DNA from: Pseudoalteromonas rubra
GTDB lineage: Bacteria; Pseudomonadota; Gammaproteobacteria; Enterobacterales; Alteromonadaceae
DNA: 64,000 nt
Direction of reading: 5' to 3'
Assembly: GCF_000238295.3 (NCBI RefSeq)
Contig: NZ_AHCD03000035.1
Span: forward strand, 1,178,001 to 1,242,000
Below are positions 8,045 through 15,179 of the stretch, piece after piece; positions within the stretch are counted from its first letter, which is position 1, and every line of letters starts with the position of its first letter. Both the position numbers and the translations under genes were made by a program. The notes under the pieces were generated by a model. That model saw only the letters and a program-made list of their open reading frames with translations, was not told the origin of the DNA and searched no databases.

Positions 8045-9676
8045 TTAGTTGACCGTGTAAATAGGGGCTTTGGCAAACCAGGCCTCAACACGTTCAATCA
8101 ACACCGGATCATCTGCACTTTTGGCTAAGGCTTTGGCACGTAATGCGAGCTGATTTGCCTGCTCAACCTGACGAGCCTGGCGCAGCAAATCAGCCTGCGC
8201 CAGCCAGATCCAAATCTGGTTAGGGACGGCGTTACTGGCCTCAGCCACCTGGTGTGCCTGCGCAAATAAACGCGTTGCTTCCTGATGCTCTCCCTGCTCA
8301 GTTGCAATCCGAGCCAGCTCAATCAATGCATTGGTCTGGCCATAAATCGCATCAAAGCGCTGATGATAGCTCAGCGCTGAGTGCAATAAACGAGAAGCCT
8401 CGCTATATCGACCCTGCATACGTTTTATCTTACCCAGCTCTTCCAGCGCGTAAGCAATAAATAAATGATCCGAATTATCACTGGCCTGCTCACGCGCAGT
8501 CGCTATGTACTTTTCCGCCCTGCTCAGCTCGTGCTCACGATCTGTTTGCTGAGGCCAGTTGATGAGCAAATAACCCATCATCAGATTGGCACGCATGCGC
8601 TCACGCCGAGTCACGACGTCATCGCCGGTTGCCACAATATTTTGCTGCAACAGAGACAACGCTGCCGCTACGTCGCCATTATTTGCCAGACTTGCCGCTA
8701 GGTAACGCCTGACCGTCAAGGGATCGGCAGCGTGACGCAAGGCAGAGCGCAACAAAGCAATCGCTTCCTGATAGCTGCGCGATAAATACATCTGCAAGCC
8801 CCGGGCAAAGGCCTCATTGCTGAAATCCAGATTGCTTTGTACGTCTAATCTCTGGTCATGTTCGCCGTATCGCGTCGCGAGCCGCGCTATCAACGCCTGA
8901 TAGGCCAGTTCAGGGCCCGACGCAAAGACCACGCCTTGTTCAGCCCCGCGATTAAAGTGCAGCGTGTATTGCAACTGCATATCTTGCGGAAAGCCACTAA
9001 GACGGGTTTCGACCAGTAAATCCGCTCCCAATCGCTCCTGGAGTTGCAACACATCCTGGCGTCGGGACAACCGGATCTGCGCAGTATCGTTGGAATACCA
9101 GGGGCTGTGAGATAAAGTTGTTAACACATGCTCTGCCGCAACGACGGGCAACCCCCCTTCTGCCTGAGTGTGTTCACTTAAATAGGCAAGACCATGCAAA
9201 GGCACAGCAGCATGCACATCGTCGAGCATGGCGTTCTCTACCGGTAGAAACGCAACGGTAGGATATCGTGTCTCAGGCTGATTGACTGCGTGCATCCCAT
9301 TTAGCCACAGTCCGCTGATGATAAGCATAAGCACGACCGACACCACAGCAAAACGCCACTTGTCGGTCACTTTAGATCCCTGAATGGGAATTGGCGCCAC
9401 AGCCAGTTGATAACCGATTCTGGGATGTGTTTTGATGCAATCTGCGCCCAGAATTTCACGCAGTTCACGGATAGACTGAACCAACACTTGTTCCTGAACC
9501 ACCACCCCCTGCCAGACAGTTTCCAACAACTGTGTTTTGGTCACCACCTGATCTGAATGTTGGATCAATATTTTCAGCACCGCCAATGTCTTAGCACGAA
9601 TATCTTGCGATGCCTCGTGTGTGGTTGCGGTGCCTTTAAGTAAGTCTATTTCAACCTGATTGAGCAGATAACGCAT
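8045..9676 (-). CDS. Membrane-anchored winged-helix regulator with TPR-like sensor domain
   Basis: A 543-residue CadC/ToxR-type one-component regulator. Residues ~1-95 form an OmpR-type winged helix (KTLAVLKILIQHSDQVVTK then LLETVWQG and the wing HPRIGYQLAV). One TM helix follows at ~109-127, then a long periplasmic part whose C-terminal half is built from Ala/Leu/Arg-rich TPR-like helical repeats (for example AIALLRSALRHAADPLTVRR and ASRLLHSALSYHQRFDAIYG). It would bind DNA while sensing a periplasmic or membrane cue. The start at 9676 is preferred over 9781 because AGAAGGAA sits just before it. It is divergent from the amine oxidase gene across 405 bp and may control it (inference). Confidence 0.85.
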   Translation of the reverse strand: MRYLLNQVEIDLLKGTATTHEASQDIRAKTLAVLKILIQHSDQVVTKTQLLETVWQGVVVQEQVLVQSIRELREILGADCIKTHPRIGYQLAVAPIPIQGSKVTDKWRFAVVSVVLMLIISGLWLNGMHAVNQPETRYPTVAFLPVENAMLDDVHAAVPLHGLAYLSEHTQAEGGLPVVAAEHVLTTLSHSPWYSNDTAQIRLSRRQDVLQLQERLGADLLVETRLSGFPQDMQLQYTLHFNRGAEQGVVFASGPELAYQALIARLATRYGEHDQRLDVQSNLDFSNEAFARGLQMYLSRSYQEAIALLRSALRHAADPLTVRRYLAASLANNGDVAAALSLLQQNIVATGDDVVTRRERMRANLMMGYLLINWPQQTDREHELSRAEKYIATAREQASDNSDHLFIAYALEELGKIKRMQGRYSEASRLLHSALSYHQRFDAIYGQTNALIELARIATEQGEHQEATRLFAQAHQVAEASNAVPNQIWIWLAQADLLRQARQVEQANQLALRAKALAKSADDPVLIERVEAWFAKAPIYTVN

Positions 9677-10081
9677 CGTTCCTTCTCTTGCAAAAACGGT
9701 TCTGGCACCGGATAGCACGGTGTTCCCGTCATGAGTGTGCAATATTTCTTTAGCGGGCTCAAGTCCCCTAAAAGCAGACATAGTGGATAGAATTAGTCAG
9801 GTGACAAATTTAACTGTTTTATATTCAGAGACCTAGTGTAATTACTGTGATTTTTTGGACACAAACCATATAAAAATTAACCCCTGTGCTACATTTTATG
9901 TGGATTATGTCTTTTTGGTGTCAGCATTGTAATAAGGCTGCTCTCTATTTTTGGCTCATGCCTTTCAGGTCTTCACCAAAAGACAGCGATAACAAGCCCA
10001 CACAACTGAACAGAAGTCGTCGTAAAGATTGTTGCCGTCGTTTGTGACAAAAAACGGTAAATAACGAATTAAGGAACTACT
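9677..10081. other. Divergent promoter region, regulator / amine oxidase
   Basis: No gene is supported. The 405 bp should carry the promoter of the minus-strand winged-helix regulator and that of the amine oxidase operon. The last bases hold a good ribosome site (AAGGAA, 10071-10076) for the oxidase ATG at 10082. I could not pick a confident -10/-35 pair or operator. The first 105 bp could extend the regulator ORF in frame, but the better ribosome site argues against that. Confidence 0.5.
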
Positions 10082-12043
10082 ATGACGCATTATTCTTTTG
10101 GCAATGAGATCAGCGACAAAAGCCTCCCTAAGCATCTGAAAGTGGCCATTGTAGGGGCTGGTATGGCCGGATTATACAGTGCATGGCGGCTACAAAATGA
10201 ATCAGGCTGTGACAACCTGGCAATCTTTGAGCGATCTAATCGCACCGGCGGTCGACTGGATTCAGATTTAATTCAATTCAAAAATCAACGCAGTGATACG
10301 CCCCCCACGATTACAGTAAAAGAAGAACAAGGTGGCATGCGGTTTTTATTCGATGGCATGGATGACTTGATGGCGCTGTTCCTGAACCTTGACCTCCAGG
10401 ACCAGATAGTGCCCTTTCCCATGAACAGCGGCGGCGATAACCGATTATTTTTCCGTGGTAAAAGCTTCAGCGTTAACACCGCAGCGCAAGATAACTATCA
10501 GATTTGGTCTGAGCTTTATAATCTTGCGCCATCTGAGCAGGGCGTTAATCCTAAGGACATTGTGAATGTGGTCTTCAACCGAATCCTTCAGGCTAATCCT
10601 CAGTTTAAAGCCCGACCTGAAGTAAGAGGCCCGGAATTCTGGCAGGCATTCAGGCTGGAATGCCAATGGCAAGGCAAAACGCTCAATGAGTGGACGTTAT
10701 GGGACCTTTACACGGCCATGGGTTACTCTCAGGAATGCATAAACATGCTGTACCGTGTACTTGGCTTCAATGGCACCTTCCTGTCACAGATGAATGCCGG
10801 CGTAGCTTATCAGTTGCTGGAAGACTTTCCGGCTGGAGTGCAATTTAAAACCTTTAAAGACGGATTCAGCACACTGCCCAATTCATTAGTCGATAAAATA
10901 GGCACTGACAACATCCACCTGCAAACCAGTATTGAAGAGATCTCTTTTGTAGAAGAAAACAATCACTACGAACTGCACTACCTCCACACAGACGACAGCG
11001 GACGCAGCCACAAAGGTAAAGTCACCGCCGAAAAAGTCATTCTTGCCCTGCCCAGATTAGCACTGGAAAAACTTTTTGTTCGCTCTAACGCGTTTAACAC
11101 GCTGGATAAAGAGCGCTCAGAACAACTGTGGAACACTTTGCAATCCACCTCAAACCAGCCACTGTTGAAGATTAATCTCTATTACGACACTGCCTGGTGG
11201 GGACGCGGCACCACCGGACGTCCTGCCGTCGAGTTTGGACCCAACTTTGCCGATCTGCCGACCGGCTCGGTATACCCATTTTATGCAGTAAACGAAGAAT
11301 TGGTTGCGGCCCTGATGTATCAGGAGCGTAAAACCGAACCATCACAAAGCACCCAGGCAAAACTGGATCATATCAGCAGTGAAAAATATGAGCGCCCCGC
11401 TGCATTAACAATATATTGTGACTACCTGAACATTAATTTCTGGAGCGCGCTGCAGAATATTGGAGAGACCTATCACCACCCACACCAGGACGACTATGTC
11501 ACCGATATCCCGGGTGATATCTATCCAGCATCAACCGCGGTAGTTGAACAAGCCACTAAGTTCTTCAAAGACATTTTCAATACACACTACGTCCCGGAGC
11601 CAATCCTGACCAGTGCACGGATCTGGCAAGGTGGTGTACGTTTTGATGTGCCACCAAGCCAACAATTTGGCTTTGGTGTACACCAATGGGCGGTGGGTGC
11701 TGATGACAAGCAAGTGATGGCTGAACTCACAGAGCCCCTGCCAAACCTGTTTACTTGTGGTGAAGCCTTTTCTGACTACCAGGGTTGGGTAGAAGGTGCA
11801 TTGCGCTCTACCGACCTCGCACTCAAGCAAGGATTTGGACTCCAGCCGCTAAGCGAAGTGTATGAGCAAACGACACACATCAGCTCATCCGAAGCCATTA
11901 AAGTTGCCTATGAAGAAAACGCCAGCAAGCTTATCAATCAATATATTGAGCCAAACTTCTCAGCGGGTAGCGCCCCGGTTGAGAAACCATCAGAGGTTGA
12001 AAACGTGCTGGGTGTGAACCTTAGCTACTTCGACCTTAAATGA
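10082..12043 (+). CDS. Flavin-dependent amine oxidase (L-amino-acid oxidase-like)
   Basis: A 653-residue FAD enzyme. The N-terminal Rossmann motif VAIVGAGMAGLYSAW (GAGMAG at residues 25-30) is followed by FERSNRTGGRL, the amine-oxidase version of the second FAD motif. Near the end, LFTCGEAFSDYQGWVEGAL is the conserved C-terminal FAD block. There is no signal peptide. The family oxidises amines or L-amino acids to imines/2-oxo acids with release of ammonia and H2O2. Pairing with a 2-oxoacid-decarboxylase-like gene suggests an amino acid substrate, but this is inference. AAGGAA lies 5 nt before the ATG. The 3' half from 11201 is duplicated in the adjacent repeat unit. Confidence 0.85.
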   Translation: MTHYSFGNEISDKSLPKHLKVAIVGAGMAGLYSAWRLQNESGCDNLAIFERSNRTGGRLDSDLIQFKNQRSDTPPTITVKEEQGGMRFLFDGMDDLMALFLNLDLQDQIVPFPMNSGGDNRLFFRGKSFSVNTAAQDNYQIWSELYNLAPSEQGVNPKDIVNVVFNRILQANPQFKARPEVRGPEFWQAFRLECQWQGKTLNEWTLWDLYTAMGYSQECINMLYRVLGFNGTFLSQMNAGVAYQLLEDFPAGVQFKTFKDGFSTLPNSLVDKIGTDNIHLQTSIEEISFVEENNHYELHYLHTDDSGRSHKGKVTAEKVILALPRLALEKLFVRSNAFNTLDKERSEQLWNTLQSTSNQPLLKINLYYDTAWWGRGTTGRPAVEFGPNFADLPTGSVYPFYAVNEELVAALMYQERKTEPSQSTQAKLDHISSEKYERPAALTIYCDYLNINFWSALQNIGETYHHPHQDDYVTDIPGDIYPASTAVVEQATKFFKDIFNTHYVPEPILTSARIWQGGVRFDVPPSQQFGFGVHQWAVGADDKQVMAELTEPLPNLFTCGEAFSDYQGWVEGALRSTDLALKQGFGLQPLSEVYEQTTHISSSEAIKVAYEENASKLINQYIEPNFSAGSAPVEKPSEVENVLGVNLSYFDLK

Positions 12044-12250
12044 TCCTGCATTGGGCACCTGTTTCAGGTGCCCTCACGACCTACAGGCAGGAGACACCTG
12101 CCAAGCTTGCCCAGGAGAGAATCTATGACTCAAATAACGCATCATTTTACAGTCGCGGACTATTTCAAAGCACGACTGGAAGAAATTGGCGTCGACCAGA
12201 TGTTTGGTGTCGCCGGCAACTATACTGCGGCTTTACTCGACACCATACTG
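11201..12250 (+). repeat. Tandem direct repeat, unit 1 (1,050 bp)
   Basis: First copy of a 1,050-bp head-to-tail duplication. It holds the last ~281 codons of the amine oxidase, the 81-bp intergenic region with its hairpin, and the first 42 codons of the ThDP enzyme gene. All stretches I compared with 12251-13300 are identical, and both copies translate identically. The boundary has a 2-bp GG microhomology (GG at 11200-11201, 12250-12251 and 13300-13301). The length is 350 codons, so reading frames are preserved. Confidence 0.9.
12053..12073 (+). other. Intercistronic hairpin, copy 1
   Basis: GGGCACCTG (12053-12061) pairs perfectly with CAGGTGCCC (12065-12073) over a TTT loop. It starts 10 bp after the amine oxidase stop and lies about 50 bp before the next start codon. 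No U-tract follows, so it is more likely an RNA processing/stability element or partial attenuator than an intrinsic terminator. Confidence 0.5.
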
Positions 12251-13093
12251 GGACGCGGCACCACCGGACGTCCTGCCGTCGAGTTTGGACCCAACTTTGC
12301 CGATCTGCCGACCGGCTCGGTATACCCATTTTATGCAGTAAACGAAGAATTGGTTGCGGCCCTGATGTATCAGGAGCGTAAAACCGAACCATCACAAAGC
12401 ACCCAGGCAAAACTGGATCATATCAGCAGTGAAAAATATGAGCGCCCCGCTGCATTAACAATATATTGTGACTACCTGAACATTAATTTCTGGAGCGCGC
12501 TGCAGAATATTGGAGAGACCTATCACCACCCACACCAGGACGACTATGTCACCGATATCCCGGGTGATATCTATCCAGCATCAACCGCGGTAGTTGAACA
12601 AGCCACTAAGTTCTTCAAAGACATTTTCAATACACACTACGTCCCGGAGCCAATCCTGACCAGTGCACGGATCTGGCAAGGTGGTGTACGTTTTGATGTG
12701 CCACCAAGCCAACAATTTGGCTTTGGTGTACACCAATGGGCGGTGGGTGCTGATGACAAGCAAGTGATGGCTGAACTCACAGAGCCCCTGCCAAACCTGT
12801 TTACTTGTGGTGAAGCCTTTTCTGACTACCAGGGTTGGGTAGAAGGTGCATTGCGCTCTACCGACCTCGCACTCAAGCAAGGATTTGGACTCCAGCCGCT
12901 AAGCGAAGTGTATGAGCAAACGACACACATCAGCTCATCCGAAGCCATTAAAGTTGCCTATGAAGAAAACGCCAGCAAGCTTATCAATCAATATATTGAG
13001 CCAAACTTCTCAGCGGGTAGCGCCCCGGTTGAGAAACCATCAGAGGTTGAAAACGTGCTGGGTGTGAACCTTAGCTACTTCGACCTTAAATGA
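12125..13093 (+). pseudogene. Chimeric ORF: ThDP-enzyme N-terminus fused to amine-oxidase C-terminus
   Basis: An open 322-residue frame produced by the tandem duplication. Residues 1-42 are the start of the ThDP enzyme (MTQITHHFTVADYF... ending LLDTIL). From residue 43 the sequence switches in frame to the amine oxidase at GRGTTGRPAVEFG and runs to its natural stop, keeping the C-terminal FAD block (GEAFSDYQGW). It has the same ribosome site (CAGGAGAG at 12111-12118) as the intact ThDP gene, so it can be translated. It lacks the FAD-binding GxGxxG motif and nearly all of the ThDP enzyme, so a catalytic role is unlikely. I treat it as a duplication by-product. Confidence 0.8.
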
Positions 13094-13300
13094 TCCTGCA
13101 TTGGGCACCTGTTTCAGGTGCCCTCACGACCTACAGGCAGGAGACACCTGCCAAGCTTGCCCAGGAGAGAATCTATGACTCAAATAACGCATCATTTTAC
13201 AGTCGCGGACTATTTCAAAGCACGACTGGAAGAAATTGGCGTCGACCAGATGTTTGGTGTCGCCGGCAACTATACTGCGGCTTTACTCGACACCATACTG
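12251..13300 (+). repeat. Tandem direct repeat, unit 2 (1,050 bp)
   Basis: Second copy of the 1,050-bp unit. Its left edge joins codon 42 of the ThDP gene (ATA CTG) to the amine oxidase sequence GGA CGC GGC, and its right edge runs on into the intact ThDP gene (CTG GCT GAC). Lack of visible divergence means a very recent duplication or an assembly/culture artefact. Confidence 0.9.
13103..13123 (+). other. Intercistronic hairpin, copy 2
   Basis: The same 9-bp perfect stem with a TTT loop as at 12053-12073, carried over by the duplication. In this copy it lies between the chimeric ORF and the intact ThDP enzyme gene. Confidence 0.5.
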
Positions 13301-14965
13301 GCTGACAATCACTCACCGATTAGAATTAATGGCAATGCCAATGAAATTTGTGCCGGATTTGCTGCAGATGCATATGCCCGATTAAAAGGCCCAAGTGCTT
13401 TGTACGTTACCTACAGCGTAGGCGCATTTAGCCTGCTCAACACCATTGCCGGATCTTTCGTTGAACAGGTCCCAGTTATCCTGATAAACGGGGCTCCTAC
13501 CAACAAAGAAGAGCAGATCTCAAAGAATGCCGGACTGCTCTACTCACACACCACCGGCTACGAATTTGTCGATATTCACATGTTCAGACCAGTCACCGTC
13601 GCGGCTGAACGTATCACCAATGCCAATCAGGCGCCTTATCAAATTGATTCAGCCCTGGCAGCTTTACTGTCAGAGCGCAGACCCGTGTATTTCGAAGTCA
13701 GTGAAGATGTCTGGCGGGCAGAGTGCATCAAACCTGCTCAGCCTCTTGCACTGAATAATCCAGCCAGCGTCACCGTCAGCGAAGCACAGCAGGCAGCTAA
13801 AGCAACGGTAGAGCTGATGCTTAGCCAGCCAAAAAGTATTTTTTGGGCAGGCGTAGAGCTACAACGTTTTGGCCTGCAAAATACCTTTTTGGAATTACTT
13901 GAAGTAATCAATCGCAGTCATACGGTGCCCGAAGGGCATATTCACTTTGTCACCTCTGCATTAAGTAAATCGGTTATTGCTGAAACCCACCCCTGGTTTG
14001 AAGGCTGTGTCACCATGAGTCCCTCCGAAGTAGATTCTCTGGTTGGAGAAGACGGGATTTTAGTTGGGGTTGGAGCCTGGACGACAGGCAAAGATACCGG
14101 CAATCAGGATATTCGCAGCAGCCGCACTGTGCTCGCTGCGCAAGGAGGGGTATATGTTGGTGCCAACTATTATGCCTCTGCGACCCTTAAAGATTACCTA
14201 CAGTGTCTGATTGAGGAGTTCACTACACTGGCAAAGCAGCAACCCGCCAATTTAAGAGGGTTGCGTATGCAAAAACCACTGATGAAGCGCGCAACAGCGG
14301 AAGCCCAGCTAGGCTATGACAGCTTCTTTGCTACCCTCAGCCAATGGCTTGATGAAGATGATGTTCTGGTCGTAGATGCGGGCTTCCCGCTGATTGGTGC
14401 ACAAAGTGTAAAAATACCAGCGCAAGATGGCTTTGTTGCTCAGGCTGCCTGGCTGTCCATCGGCTATTCTGTACCTGCCGGCACGGGAATTAAATGTGCC
14501 TTCCCGGATAAACGTGCGGTTGTTGTCGTTGGTGATGGAGCCTTCCATGAAACCTGCCAGGCCGTTGCTGACCAACATGCTTATGGACAAAACACCGTCG
14601 TGTTTGTATTGGCAAACGGTATTTACGGTATCGAGCAATACCTGGTCAACCCTAACCCTTTCCGAACACCGCCGGTTGATTATCAGGACAAACTGCTCGA
14701 CACGGTCTACAGCTACAATGATTTACCAGCCTGGAAAATCGCCAATATTACCCAGGCATTTGGTGGTGAAGGACGGCGAGTGAATAACCTGAGTGAGTTA
14801 ATGGCTGTGATGGAGGAGATCAGAACCGATACACACAACAATTATGTTGTAGAGGTATCTATTCCCAAAACAGATACACCTCACTCTATCAGCCTTGAGG
14901 CTAACAGTGCCGTCGGGGAAGACGAAATCGCGAACTCACAGTGGCCACCTGCCAGCAAGTTCTAA
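13175..14965 (+). CDS. ThDP-dependent 2-oxoacid decarboxylase-like enzyme
   Basis: A 596-residue pyruvate/indolepyruvate-decarboxylase-family protein. It has the N-terminal Pyr domain (FGVAGNYTAALLD, GNANEICAGFAADAYARLKG with the cofactor-activating Glu at 57), a middle domain, and a C-terminal PP domain with the GDG motif at 453-455 (VVVGDGAFHETCQAVADQ) and LANGIYGIEQ (E487). Compared with Zymomonas pyruvate decarboxylase, E50, H114 and E473 equivalents are kept (E57, H125, E487), but D27 is Asn (N32) and H113 is Ser (S124). Simple decarboxylase activity is therefore uncertain; acyloin-forming carboligation is possible. The ATG at 13175 follows a GGAGAG ribosome site. It probably shares a transcript with the amine oxidase. 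Confidence 0.85.
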   Translation: MTQITHHFTVADYFKARLEEIGVDQMFGVAGNYTAALLDTILADNHSPIRINGNANEICAGFAADAYARLKGPSALYVTYSVGAFSLLNTIAGSFVEQVPVILINGAPTNKEEQISKNAGLLYSHTTGYEFVDIHMFRPVTVAAERITNANQAPYQIDSALAALLSERRPVYFEVSEDVWRAECIKPAQPLALNNPASVTVSEAQQAAKATVELMLSQPKSIFWAGVELQRFGLQNTFLELLEVINRSHTVPEGHIHFVTSALSKSVIAETHPWFEGCVTMSPSEVDSLVGEDGILVGVGAWTTGKDTGNQDIRSSRTVLAAQGGVYVGANYYASATLKDYLQCLIEEFTTLAKQQPANLRGLRMQKPLMKRATAEAQLGYDSFFATLSQWLDEDDVLVVDAGFPLIGAQSVKIPAQDGFVAQAAWLSIGYSVPAGTGIKCAFPDKRAVVVVGDGAFHETCQAVADQHAYGQNTVVFVLANGIYGIEQYLVNPNPFRTPPVDYQDKLLDTVYSYNDLPAWKIANITQAFGGEGRRVNNLSELMAVMEEIRTDTHNNYVVEVSIPKTDTPHSISLEANSAVGEDEIANSQWPPASKF

Positions 14966-14976
14966 GTTATGTCAGC

Positions 14977-15005
14977 ATTGGCCTCCGGATGCGGGGGCCA
15001 ATTTC
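14977..15005 (+). terminator. Probable terminator after the ThDP enzyme gene
   Basis: ATTGGCCTCC (14977-14986) pairs with GGGGGCCAAT (14993-15002), including one G-T pair, over a 6-nt loop. TTT follows. It begins 12 bp after the stop codon. The U-tract is short, so efficiency is uncertain. Confidence 0.5.
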
Positions 15006-15179
15006 AGGGCACAGACATCATTAAGCCTACTCCCTATACGGCACTTTATTAGCATGGCTTGTGCCAGATACCTCTGAACACGCACAATGACACTTCGCCG
15101 CATTATCTGAGTCGATTTTTCCCCAATCGTCGCAAATTGGACAATAATAAAGTTAGGCATAGTCAGGCAGGGAAAAGAA

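Noticed and set aside
9677..9781. Longer N-terminus for the winged-helix regulator
   Set aside because: The AGAAGGAA site just before 9676 and the family start of the winged-helix domain favour the shorter protein.
12068..12124. Upstream in-frame start for the chimera and ThDP enzyme (MPSRP...)
   Set aside because: It runs from the intercistronic hairpin through the ribosome site; the conserved N-terminus and AGGAG point to the later ATG.
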